Below, one piece after another: positions 1 to 6,836 of a stretch of DNA of 20,839 bases. Within the stretch, counting starts at the first letter, position 1. Every line of letters begins with the position of its first letter. Position numbers and translations under genes: made by a program. A model generated the notes under the pieces. It had not been told where the DNA came from and ran no database searches. It saw only the letters and a list, made by a program, of their open reading frames with translations. The DNA is from GCA-2699445 sp032127075. GTDB lineage: Bacteria > Actinomycetota > Actinomycetes > S36-B12 > GCA-2699445. The stretch covers positions 1 to 20,839 of the forward strand of contig JAQAZZ010000177.1 of the NCBI GenBank assembly GCA_032127075.1. Reading direction: 5' to 3'.

Positions 1-50
1 GCAGCGTCGAGGCGCAGTGCCGTGCGGCGCACGGCGTCACCCTCAGGCAC
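1..50 (-). CDS. nei: Fpg/Nei-family DNA glycosylase (endonuclease VIII-like), N-terminal 16 codons only
   Basis: The GTG at 48-50 opens a frame reading MPEGDAVRRTALRLDA before the window ends. Fpg/Nei base-excision glycosylases/AP lyases begin with MPEG; after removal of Met, Pro2 is the catalytic nucleophile and Glu3 a catalytic acid. An MPEGD start is typical of the Nei branch in actinobacteria, whereas Fpg usually reads MPELPE. The start lies 6 nt beyond the amidase stop. The bases around that stop (revcomp gTGAggg) supply a GAGGG ribosome-binding site, so translation is probably coupled to the amidase. Only about 6% of a normal protein is visible, so the rest of the gene (helix-two-turn-helix and zinc finger) is not tested here. 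Confidence 0.8.
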   Translation of the reverse strand, partial: MPEGDAVRRTALRLDA

Positions 51-56
51 GTGCCC

Positions 57-1511
57 TCACGACCTGGCCGCAGGGGTGTGCGGCCAAGGCTGTGCCTCCT
101 CCAACTCCAGCGCCAGTTCCAGCAGGCGCCGCTCTTCGCCGACAGGTGCGGCGAACTGCATCCCGATCGGCAGACCCGATCGGCTGCGTCCCAGTGGAAG
201 GGAGATCGCGGGGGTTCCCGACACGTTGTTCATCGCCGTGAAGCCCGCGTAGCGCAGCAGCCGGGCCATATGGGTCCGGTAGTCCACATCGGGGCCCAAC
301 CATCCGATCGGCGGCGGCTCGTGCGCCAACACCGGGGTGAGCAGCGCGTCGAAGGTATGCCCGTCGGGGGTCGGCCGGTGCCAGTCATGGCGGGCCTCCC
401 TGCGCAGCCGCCACAGCGACAGGGGCACACGTTCGGCAACAGTGGCCAACAGACGGCTCAGGCCACGGGTGAGGATCTCCGTGCGCGCGCCGTCGAACGG
501 TTCGCCGAGGACCCGGCCGCCGAAGGTCTGCAGCGAGTAGGCCAGCAGCGCCCAGTAGCGCAGGAAGTCGCGGCCGTCGCGCCGGGAGAACGGAAAGGGC
601 ACCTCCACCACCCGGTGACCCAACGCCTCACACAAAGACATCGCCCCCCGCAGGGCGGCAGCGGTGTCCTCGCTGATGGGCCGATCCTCGTAGTCGGTGA
701 CGACCCCGATGGTCAACCGACGCCGGGAGGGGTCGCGCACATGGCCCACCCGCGGTAGATCGGGATTGGCGTAGCTGCGCTCGGCGGCGGCGAAGTAGCG
801 GGCGGTGTCGCGGACCGTACGCGTGACTACGCCCTGGGTGATGATATTGATGGGCAGTTGATCGATCTCGGGGTAATCCACCAGCCGGCCCCGCGACGGT
901 TTGAGGCCGACCAGGCCACAACAGGATGCGGGGATCCTGATGGACCCGCCGCCGTCGTTCGCGTGTCCGATCGGCACCACCCCGGCAGCCACCAGTGCGG
1001 CAGAGCCGCCGCTGGAGCCCCCCGTGGACCGAGACGTGTCCCAGGGGTTGCGGGTCGCACCGTGCCGCGACGATTCCGTGGTCGCGGTGAGGCCGAACTC
1101 GGGCAGAGCCGTCTTGCCGATCGGGTCCAGGCCCAGTGCCAGCAGTTGGGCCACGAACGGCGCGTTGCGCCGCGCCGGGGTGTCGGGCGCCGCCCATGAA
1201 CCCTGCAGCGTGGGCAGGCCCGCCAGATACTCGTTGTCCTTCACGACGGTGGGGATGCCCGCCAGCGGCGCGCGGGCGGGATCGGCCTGCGCCCGCGGTT
1301 GCGACACCACGGCGGTCAGCGCGTTGAGTGCGGCATCGGCTGCTGCTGCCCGCTGCTGAGCCGCGTCGCGAAGCTCGGCGGCATTGACCTCCCGGCGCTC
1401 GAGCCGACCGAGCAACTCGACCATGTCGCTGCTGCCCAGTGCGTCGTCCGCGGTCGTGTCGATCCGCTGGTTCCCGCTCGGCCAACGATCCACATTCGGC
1501 CAACGATCCAC
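57..1511 (-). CDS. Amidase (amidase-signature family)
   Basis: A 484-aa amidase-signature hydrolase, the usual full length, which cleaves a C-N amide bond by a Ser-cisSer-Lys triad. The Lys is in VVKDN (K91). The Gly/Ser motif GGSSGGSAA holds the cis-Ser (S166). The nucleophile is in GGGSIRIPAS (S190), followed by CGLVGLKPSRGR. The 75- and 24-residue spacings match those I recall for fatty-acid amide hydrolase. There is no Asp/Glu-tRNA amidotransferase neighbourhood, so a free amidase of unknown substrate is likelier than GatA. The GTG at 1511 is preferred because TAGCAT lies 6 nt upstream, as expected for a leaderless mRNA, and because residues 22-29 (DDALGSSD) resemble family N-termini. GTG 1493 (in the duplicated segment) and ATG 1424 are alternatives. 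The next gene in the operon is the Nei-type glycosylase. Confidence 0.93.
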   Translation of the reverse strand: MDRWPNVDRWPSGNQRIDTTADDALGSSDMVELLGRLERREVNAAELRDAAQQRAAAADAALNALTAVVSQPRAQADPARAPLAGIPTVVKDNEYLAGLPTLQGSWAAPDTPARRNAPFVAQLLALGLDPIGKTALPEFGLTATTESSRHGATRNPWDTSRSTGGSSGGSAALVAAGVVPIGHANDGGGSIRIPASCCGLVGLKPSRGRLVDYPEIDQLPINIITQGVVTRTVRDTARYFAAAERSYANPDLPRVGHVRDPSRRRLTIGVVTDYEDRPISEDTAAALRGAMSLCEALGHRVVEVPFPFSRRDGRDFLRYWALLAYSLQTFGGRVLGEPFDGARTEILTRGLSRLLATVAERVPLSLWRLRREARHDWHRPTPDGHTFDALLTPVLAHEPPPIGWLGPDVDYRTHMARLLRYAGFTAMNNVSGTPAISLPLGRSRSGLPIGMQFAAPVGEERRLLELALELEEAQPWPHTPAARS

Positions 1512-1513
1512 GT
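1478..1513. repeat. 18-bp tandem duplication across the amidase start
   Basis: Two head-to-tail copies of an 18-bp unit (1478-1495 and 1496-1513) are identical in their first 16 bases and differ once, ...CACAT against ...CACGT. The unit is in frame with the amidase, so the N-terminus reads DRWPNV then DRWPSG and the GTG start codon itself is duplicated (1511 and 1493). Confidence 0.9.
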
Positions 1514-1517
1514 GGTG

Positions 1518-1523
1518 ATGCTA
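1518..1523 (-). promoter_or_regulatory. -10 element of the amidase, leaderless arrangement
   Basis: TAGCAT on the minus strand fits the actinobacterial TANNNT -10 element and ends 6 nt before GTG 1511. No SD is visible. No convincing -35 was found. It decides the amidase start in favour of 1511. Confidence 0.5.
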
Positions 1524-1562
1524 TCGCGGCTGAGTCGACTTCCCTCCGGCCGAAAGAGGGAA

Positions 1563-1568
1563 CACGAT
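1563..1568 (+). promoter_or_regulatory. -10-like element of the FN3-domain gene
   Basis: CACGAT lies exactly 6 nt before GTG 1575. It departs from TANNNT at the first base only. The intervening GAGGGG is too close to the start to serve as a normal SD. With the amidase element this makes a compact divergent promoter region of 63 bp. Confidence 0.4.
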
Positions 1569-1574
1569 GAGGGG

Positions 1575-2486
1575 GTGAGATCCGGTGCCGCCGCGTGGCG
1601 GCCGATCGTGACGGTTGCCATCGCCGCCGCGATGTCGTCTGCCTGCGCGGCCATCGGAGTGAACTCGGGGACCGCCGGGACGGACGCCGTCGCCGCCGAG
1701 CGGCCCGCGAACAAGGCGAAGAAGCAGCGAGAACCCAAGGCTGCGCTGGCGGAGCCGCAGGGGCTGAACGTTTCGGTCAACGCGGGCGGCATGACCATCT
1801 CGTGGCTGGACGTGGACGGCGCTACCGACGGCTACGCGGTCGCGGTCGATGGCGCTTGGCGCCAGGTCCAGGAGACGAAGGTGCACTACGACCAGTTGCT
1901 ACCCGGGCTGCCCTACCGGGTGGAAGTCGCAGGGATGGCTGGGGGCCGCCGCGGAATCGTCGCCAGCACCACCGTGGGACCCGAGCGCGGCCCGACGCCC
2001 CCGGTGATCATGAGCGCGACGCCGCCGCCCCCTCCCCCGGCAGTGGAATCGGCGGGGCCGGACAGCGAGTCGAGCGTCGGTGCGGCACCGCCCGGTGCCG
2101 GATCGGACTCGATCCCCGATGTGGTCGCGGTGACCACCAACGGCTGCGGCTTCACCGCCGACGGCGTTGCCGACCTCGAGGTCACGGTCCTGCTCGCCGG
2201 ATCCACCGCGCTGCGGCCCGCGGTGCTCACCGATGACAGCGGTCGGCTCTACCTCCCCATCCGCGCCGGGGCGCAACCCCCGACCGCACCGCAGGGCGCA
2301 CTCGCCAACACGTCCGCGGCCTATTCCCCCGTCGCCGTGGGGCTGCCGCCGGACCGGGCGTCGATCGACCGCTTGGTGTTCATGTCCAGTTCAGCGGGAG
2401 AAGCCGAGTACCACAACCAGAGCATCGACTCCGTCGAGTGGGGCCACGAACTGTGCTCGCCGCCGGTGGAACAACCCCGCTGGTGA
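1575..2486 (+). CDS. Secreted or membrane-anchored protein with a fibronectin type III-like domain
   Basis: 303 aa from GTG 1575. Residues 10-29 form a hydrophobic export signal; Cys24 follows MSSA, which is a poor lipobox, so lipoprotein status is doubtful. A basic/Ala-rich stretch follows (43-58). Residues 60-136 look like an FN3 fold: PQGLNVSVNAGGMTISW, DGYAVAVDG, LLPGLPYRVEVAG. A Pro-rich linker (140-157, six consecutive Pro) leads to a C-terminal domain of about 130 residues with two Cys (NGCGF, ELCSP) that I do not recognise. An in-frame ATG at 1518 would add 19 residues, but it overlaps the amidase promoter and has no SD. The next gene, DUF309, starts 13 bp after the stop, so they are probably co-transcribed. 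Function unknown; extracellular binding is the most FN3 supports. Confidence 0.75.
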   Translation: MRSGAAAWRPIVTVAIAAAMSSACAAIGVNSGTAGTDAVAAERPANKAKKQREPKAALAEPQGLNVSVNAGGMTISWLDVDGATDGYAVAVDGAWRQVQETKVHYDQLLPGLPYRVEVAGMAGGRRGIVASTTVGPERGPTPPVIMSATPPPPPPAVESAGPDSESSVGAAPPGAGSDSIPDVVAVTTNGCGFTADGVADLEVTVLLAGSTALRPAVLTDDSGRLYLPIRAGAQPPTAPQGALANTSAAYSPVAVGLPPDRASIDRLVFMSSSAGEAEYHNQSIDSVEWGHELCSPPVEQPRW

Positions 2487-2499
2487 TGCGGGCAACGGC

Positions 2500-2979
2500 A
2501 TGACCAGGGACCGGGACGACACCGGGAGGCCGCAGCAGGCCCGTCCGCGCGACCCCCTGGGTCGCCCGCTGCCCTACGGTTGCGAGGGCGTGCCGCCGTT
2601 GCCGGAGCCCCTGCCGCACGACCCCGCCGTCGCAGTGCCGCTGGCGCAGACGCTGCTGGACACGGGTCGGCCGTTCCAGGCCCACGAAGTGCTGGAAGAG
2701 CTGTGGCGCACCGGCCCGACCGAGCAGCGGTCGATGTGGCAGGGGCTGGCGCAGTTGGCGGTGGCGGTCACCCACCAGTTGCGCGGCAACCGGCCGGGGG
2801 CCAGTCGGTTGCTGCGGCGGGCCGCGGCCAACCTCGGGCGCCAACCGGCCGCGGCGCCCCCCGCCCTCGATACGGCGGTCGTGGCGACCTGGCTGGCCGG
2901 CGCGCTCGCCGCCGACGACGCCGGGCTGCCCATCCCCACCGACTTGCGGCTCAACTCCGCCGACGGGTCCGTGGCATAG
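2500..2979 (+). CDS. DUF309 family protein
   Basis: 159 aa. The DUF309 core is clear at residues 58-110: PFQAHEVLEELWR, then MWQGLAQLAVAVTHQLRGNRPGASRLLRRA. These helical proteins carry a conserved FxAHExLE motif. They are widespread in actinobacteria, cyanobacteria and bacilli and have no settled biochemical role. The first 40 residues are Pro/Arg-rich and probably disordered. The ATG at 2500 sits 13 bp after the stop of the FN3 protein, with only a weak GCGGG-like ribosome site, which suggests coupled translation. The C-terminal 30 residues are less conserved in type. Confidence 0.88.
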   Translation: MTRDRDDTGRPQQARPRDPLGRPLPYGCEGVPPLPEPLPHDPAVAVPLAQTLLDTGRPFQAHEVLEELWRTGPTEQRSMWQGLAQLAVAVTHQLRGNRPGASRLLRRAAANLGRQPAAAPPALDTAVVATWLAGALAADDAGLPIPTDLRLNSADGSVA

Positions 2980-3057
2980 GTGCCGGCGCTTCGGGATGGC
3001 GCGCCGCTGAGCCTGTCGGGCATCCGGATTCGACGCGCAAGGCCCAGCAGCGATCCC

Positions 3058-3063
3058 TACTCT
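3058..3063 (+). promoter_or_regulatory. -10 element of the lactate dehydrogenase gene, leaderless arrangement
   Basis: TACTCT matches TANNNT and lies 6 nt before ATG 3070. No SD is present in the 20 nt before the start. This gives ldh its own promoter in the 90-bp gap after DUF309. No -35 at a normal distance was found. Confidence 0.45.
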
Positions 3064-3069
3064 GGCCGC

Positions 3070-4023
3070 ATGGCTGATGCACACGGTTCCAAGGTCACCA
3101 TTGTTGGTGCGGGTTCGGTGGGCGCGACCACCGCCTACGCCTGCCAGATCCGGGGGGTGGCGCACACCCTGGCGATCTATGACATCAATGAGGCGAAGAC
3201 GAGGGCCGAGGTCCTCGACCTGAATCACGGGGCCGCGTTCGTACCCCGCAGCGAGGTGATCGGCTCCAACGACGTGGCTGTCACCGCGGACTCCGACATG
3301 ATCGTGATCACCGCGGGCGCCAAGCAGAAACCGGGACAGAGCCGGTTGGAGCTTGCCGAGGCCAACGTGGCGATCATGTCCAAGATGATGCCCGCCCTGG
3401 TCGAGAATTCGCCGAACGCGAAGATCCTCGTCGTGACCAACCCGTGCGACGTGGTCACCATGGCGGCGCAGAAGTTCAGTGGTCTGCCCTACGAGCGTGT
3501 CTTCGGCTCGGGCACCGTGCTGGACTCCGCCCGGTTCCGGTACCTGCTGGCGCGAGCGGTCGGGGTGTCACCGAGCAACGTGCATGCCTACATCGCCGGC
3601 GAGCACGGCGACTCCGAGATCGCGCTGTGGTCCAGCGCCTTCGTGGGGGCGGTGCCGCTCAAGGACTGGAGCCCGCCGGGGCACTCCCCCCTCGACCACG
3701 ACGCTCGCGAGCGGATCGTGGACCAGACGATCAACGCCGCCTACGAGATCATCCAGGGCAAGGGCGCCACGTGGTACGCAGTCGGGTTGGCTGTGTCCCG
3801 CATAGTCGAGGCCGTGCTGCGCGACGAGGACCGGGTCCTGCCGGTGTCGTCGCGGCTGACGGACTACCACGGCATCTCGGACGTATGCCTGTCGGTGCCG
3901 TGCATCGTCAACGACCGCGGCGTCGCCGCCACCCTGAAGGTTCCGCTTTCCGACAAGGAGATCGAAGGCTTGCGCAACAGCGCCGAACGTGTCGCCGAGG
4001 TCGCCAAGTCCGTCGGCCTCTAG
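3070..4023 (+). CDS. ldh: L-lactate dehydrogenase
   Basis: 317 aa, normal length. It interconverts pyruvate and L-lactate with NADH in the cytoplasm. GAGSVG (13-18) and IYDIN (Asp38) form the NAD site. The substrate loop KQKPGQSR has Gln86 where malate dehydrogenases have Arg, so lactate is preferred; Arg92 closes over the substrate. Catalytic residues are Arg155 and Asp152 (VLDSARFR) and His179 (GEHGDSE). KGATWYAVG supplies the conserved Thr. Arg157 and His172 sit at the positions that bind fructose 1,6-bisphosphate in allosteric bacterial enzymes (R173/H188 in usual numbering), so activation by that sugar is likely. The ATG at 3070 is chosen because GAGSVG then lies at the expected distance and a -10 element sits 6 nt upstream. 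Confidence 0.96.
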   Translation: MADAHGSKVTIVGAGSVGATTAYACQIRGVAHTLAIYDINEAKTRAEVLDLNHGAAFVPRSEVIGSNDVAVTADSDMIVITAGAKQKPGQSRLELAEANVAIMSKMMPALVENSPNAKILVVTNPCDVVTMAAQKFSGLPYERVFGSGTVLDSARFRYLLARAVGVSPSNVHAYIAGEHGDSEIALWSSAFVGAVPLKDWSPPGHSPLDHDARERIVDQTINAAYEIIQGKGATWYAVGLAVSRIVEAVLRDEDRVLPVSSRLTDYHGISDVCLSVPCIVNDRGVAATLKVPLSDKEIEGLRNSAERVAEVAKSVGL

Positions 4024-4056
4024 CCTCCCTGTCGGCCTGCGGCCCGAACTGGCCCC

Positions 4057-4073
4057 CAGGTCCACCCGACCTG
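4057..4073. terminator. Hairpin between convergent ldh and ABC permease genes
   Basis: CAGGTC (4057-4062) and GACCTG (4068-4073) are perfect inverted repeats with a CACCC loop. They lie in the 63-bp gap between two gene ends, so the hairpin could act in both directions. There is no T-tract. Confidence 0.35.
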
Positions 4074-4086
4074 CCCCGCAGCGACC

Positions 4087-5748
4087 TCAGCCGCGCTCCC
4101 GCAGGTCGCGACGGTTGAAGGCTGGGACCGAGGCGGCGATCAGCACCGCTGCCGCCGTGGTCAAGACCATCGCGTGGCTCCATGGCATACCGGTGCCGAG
4201 CGGGTCGCTGGACAGGTAGTAGTAGTTGGGCGTCCATTTCGCCATGCCCGCGAACGAGCCGCTGAACGGCAGGAAGGCGTTCGCGATGTGGGACACCAGC
4301 GCCAGCCCCACGGCCGTCCACACGGCCGCCCGGGCGACGCCGGTGGCCGCCCCGACCAGCAGCGCGACGGCACCGAACACCAGTCCGAGCAGTGAGACGA
4401 GGAGCGACGTTGCTGCGATGTTGCCGACGCTCATGCCCAGCCCGCCGAGGAGGTTGCCCGCCACGACGCCGGCGAACGTCACGGCCCCCACTGCGAAGCC
4501 GTACGCCGCCATGACCGAAGCCTTCTCCAGCAGAACGTGGGACCGGGAGACGGGGTTGGCCAGCAACAGCCCCATAGTCCGGCTTTCTTCCTCGCCGGCG
4601 ACCGCACGGGCACCGATGAGGACGGTGACGATCATCACCGCGATCGGGGCCATCATCCCGAAGGTCTCCACCTGGTAGAAGCCTTCCGGGGTGGCCAGGT
4701 CGCCGCCGCCGAACAGCGCGAGCAACTGTGCCGGGAACGCATCACCCAGCGGGACCAGGGAATCTTCCAGCGCCGGGTACATCGCGCCGACGAAGACGCC
4801 CATCAGCAGGAACATCGCGGTGCAGACGATCAACAACAGCCCCTGGTATTGCGATGCGGTCAACACCCAGATCCGCGATACCCGGGCGGAACCGGCCAAC
4901 CGCTCCACGGCCGCCCGAGTCGCGGGCAGTGCCCGCAGCCGGTCCGCGAGGGTCACGCCGGCCTGGTGCTCGCGCAGATCTCTGCGGTTGACCCCCACCA
5001 CCGCAGCCGCGGCCAGGGCAGCGGCACCGCCCAACAGGACCGCCACGTGAGCCCAGTTGATGCCGTTGGCGAGCGGGTCGCTGCCGCTGTAGTAGTACCA
5101 GGGGAATGCGCGGGCCAGTCCATCGAGGTTGTCGAACAGCGGCAGGAAGCCGGCGGCGAAGAACGACAGCACCATCACCCCGGCGGCGATGCCGTTGGCC
5201 AGGCTGCTGCTTCCGGTCCAACAGCCGACCGCGAGCGCCAGGAACCCGAAGAACAAGGTGCCGGCCAGCAGATGCACCATCAACGCGTTCACGTCTTGTC
5301 CGGTGGTATCGACGTCGAGCGCCAGCGGTGTGATCACCCCGCCGACCCACAGCACGCCGACTCCGCAGGCGCTCAGGGTGACCAGTGCCGCGGCCTTGGC
5401 GACGACCACGTCAGTGCGGCTGCGGGGGTTGGCCAGCAGCAGCCCCATCGTCCCCTTGCGCTCCTCGCCCGCGATCGACGCGGCGCCGATGGTCAGCGCG
5501 ACGGAGGCCAGCACCAGCCCGCCGTAGGAGGTGTAGACGGCGCTGTAGGCGAGGCTGGCGACGTCGGCCCCCTCGTCGATACCGACCAGCCCCTGGAAGA
5601 CTTCGGGGAGACTGGTGTAGATGGACAGGTCGATGTCCCGGTAGACGGCCATAGCCATGACCAGGAACGACACCATCACCAGGGATGCGACCGCCATGCC
5701 CCGCCAACGGTCGGCAGTGGCCTTCGTATAGACACCGGCGAGCCTCAT
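4087..5748 (-). CDS. ABC-2 type exporter permease with two tandem homologous halves
   Basis: 553 aa, about twice the size of a single ABC-2 permease, with about 12 hydrophobic segments. The two halves repeat the same landmarks. GEERKGTMGLLLANP (from residue 94) recurs in the second half as GEEESRTMGLLLANP. YYYSGSDPL...NRRDLRE (218-260) recurs as YYYLSSDPL...NRRDLRE at the C-terminus. The protein is thus an internal duplication that can supply both membrane halves of the exporter from one chain. Such duplicated permeases occur among actinobacterial antibiotic and multidrug exporters of the TnrB type; the substrate here is unknown. Its ATG overlaps the stop of the ATPase gene by 4 bp (ATGA), so the two are translationally coupled. 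Export is inferred from the ABC-2 fold and the lack of a binding protein. Confidence 0.92.
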   Translation of the reverse strand: MRLAGVYTKATADRWRGMAVASLVMVSFLVMAMAVYRDIDLSIYTSLPEVFQGLVGIDEGADVASLAYSAVYTSYGGLVLASVALTIGAASIAGEERKGTMGLLLANPRSRTDVVVAKAAALVTLSACGVGVLWVGGVITPLALDVDTTGQDVNALMVHLLAGTLFFGFLALAVGCWTGSSSLANGIAAGVMVLSFFAAGFLPLFDNLDGLARAFPWYYYSGSDPLANGINWAHVAVLLGGAAALAAAAVVGVNRRDLREHQAGVTLADRLRALPATRAAVERLAGSARVSRIWVLTASQYQGLLLIVCTAMFLLMGVFVGAMYPALEDSLVPLGDAFPAQLLALFGGGDLATPEGFYQVETFGMMAPIAVMIVTVLIGARAVAGEEESRTMGLLLANPVSRSHVLLEKASVMAAYGFAVGAVTFAGVVAGNLLGGLGMSVGNIAATSLLVSLLGLVFGAVALLVGAATGVARAAVWTAVGLALVSHIANAFLPFSGSFAGMAKWTPNYYYLSSDPLGTGMPWSHAMVLTTAAAVLIAASVPAFNRRDLRERG

Positions 5749-6641
5749 GGGGCTGTCTCGTCGTGGTAGTAGGTCAGGAAGATCTCTTCCAGGTCGGCTT
5801 CTTCGGTGCTGATGTCTCGCAGTCGGTGGCCGTCGGCGGCGGTGAGCAGCTGCGCCATGTCTCCGTCGAATGAGAAAGTCGCGCGGGAGCCGTCCGTTAG
5901 CAGGTCTCGGACCCCCGTCACCGCGGCCAAGGCATCTGCCGGCGCGGTGTCGAAGAACTCCAGTTCCACATGCCTCATCGCCCTGCTGCGCAGGTCGGCC
6001 ACGTTCTCCAGCGCAATCAGGTGGCCGTGGCGGATGATGCCGACCCGGTCGGCCACCCGCTGCACCTCTGACAGCGTATGGCTGGACAGGAACACCGTGC
6101 GGCCCTCGGCAGCCACCTCCCGCATCATGGCCTGGAACTCGCGTTGCACAAGAGGATCGAGACCGGTGCTGGGCTCGTCGAGGATCAACACGTCGGGGCG
6201 GTTCATGAAGGCCTGCACGATCCCGACCTTCTGCCGATTCCCGCTGGAGAGGTCCCCCGTCTTCTTGGCCAGGTCGGCCTCGAGCCGCTCGGCGAGCCGG
6301 TCCACATAACCCCAGTCGACGCCGCCGCGCAGGTTCGCGAAGTAGGTCAACAGATCCTTGCCGGTGAGATTCGGGTACAGCGACAGATCTCCCGGCAGAT
6401 AGCCGATCCGACGGCGGATGGCCACGGACTGACGGTGGCTGTCCATACCCATGATCGCGGCCGAACCGGCCGTGGGCCTGATCTCGTCCAAGATGGTGCG
6501 GATCATCGTGGTCTTGCCAGCGCCGTTGGGCCCGAGGAAGCCGAACACCTCGCCGGGCCCGATGTCGAGGTCGAGGTCCACCAGCGCCTCGACTGTGCCG
6601 TAGTGCTTGGTCAGCGATTCGGTGTGAATGGCTGCGGTCAT
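5745..6641 (-). CDS. ABC transporter ATP-binding protein (exporter, drug-resistance type)
   Basis: 298 aa. Walker A GPNGAGKTT (37-45), signature LSSGNRQK (131-138; the second Gly of the usual LSGGQ is Ser), Walker B VLILDEP with catalytic Glu156, D-loop GLDP, and H-loop His188 in SSHTL. The C-terminal 80 residues form the variable domain typical of the DrrA/CcmA-like exporter ATPases. It powers the duplicated permease encoded directly downstream. The start is firm: AGGAGG lies 4 nt before ATG 6641 and a TAGATT -10 element lies further upstream. The gene diverges from the FAD oxidoreductase across 195 bp, with no regulator gene next to it. Confidence 0.95.
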   Translation of the reverse strand: MTAAIHTESLTKHYGTVEALVDLDLDIGPGEVFGFLGPNGAGKTTMIRTILDEIRPTAGSAAIMGMDSHRQSVAIRRRIGYLPGDLSLYPNLTGKDLLTYFANLRGGVDWGYVDRLAERLEADLAKKTGDLSSGNRQKVGIVQAFMNRPDVLILDEPSTGLDPLVQREFQAMMREVAAEGRTVFLSSHTLSEVQRVADRVGIIRHGHLIALENVADLRSRAMRHVELEFFDTAPADALAAVTGVRDLLTDGSRATFSFDGDMAQLLTAADGHRLRDISTEEADLEEIFLTYYHDETAP

Positions 6642-6645
6642 GTCG

Positions 6646-6679
6646 CCTCCTGGCGCACTCGTGCCTGTCTGCGAATCTA
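6646..6679 (-). promoter_or_regulatory. Promoter -10 and ribosome-binding site of the ABC exporter operon
   Basis: On the minus strand TAGATT (revcomp of 6674-6679) fits TANNNT. It is followed after about 22 nt by a strong AGGAGG (revcomp of 6646-6651), 4 nt before ATG 6641. This operon therefore has a short leader, unlike the leaderless-type starts nearby. No clear -35 was seen. Confidence 0.5.
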
Positions 6680-6824
6680 TCCCGCCAGCACACCGGTGCC
6701 CCGCCGCCGGGTGCCCATCCCGCCACTGCTGGCTGTTCCAATCCCTTCGCGCGTGTCACCGGCTGAGAGGTGTGTCGCCCCACGAGCCCTGCCATCGGCA
6801 CTGCGGGGGACCTCCTGCTGGTGG

Positions 6825-6830
6825 CAGGAT
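6825..6830 (+). promoter_or_regulatory. -10-like element of the FAD oxidoreductase gene
   Basis: CAGGAT lies 6 nt before ATG 6837. It differs from the common actinobacterial TAGGAT at the first base only. There is no SD at a working distance. Confidence 0.4.
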
Positions 6831-6836
6831 CGCGCC

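Noticed and set aside
51..758. Plus-strand open frame opposite the amidase
   Set aside because: Gln/Arg/Gly-rich composition with no domain; the amidase triad is on the minus strand.
57..1511. Assignment of the amidase as GatA
   Set aside because: No gatB/gatC nearby and the sequence around the triad is not specific for the tRNA amidotransferase; a general amidase is safer.
5749..6801. Upstream extension of the ABC permease frame through the whole ATPase gene (would give a protein of about 900 aa)
   Set aside because: The frame upstream of 5748 reads as an Arg/His/Pro-rich shadow of the ATPase, with no family features. The permease starts at the ATGA overlap at 5748. The ATPase frame has all ABC motifs.
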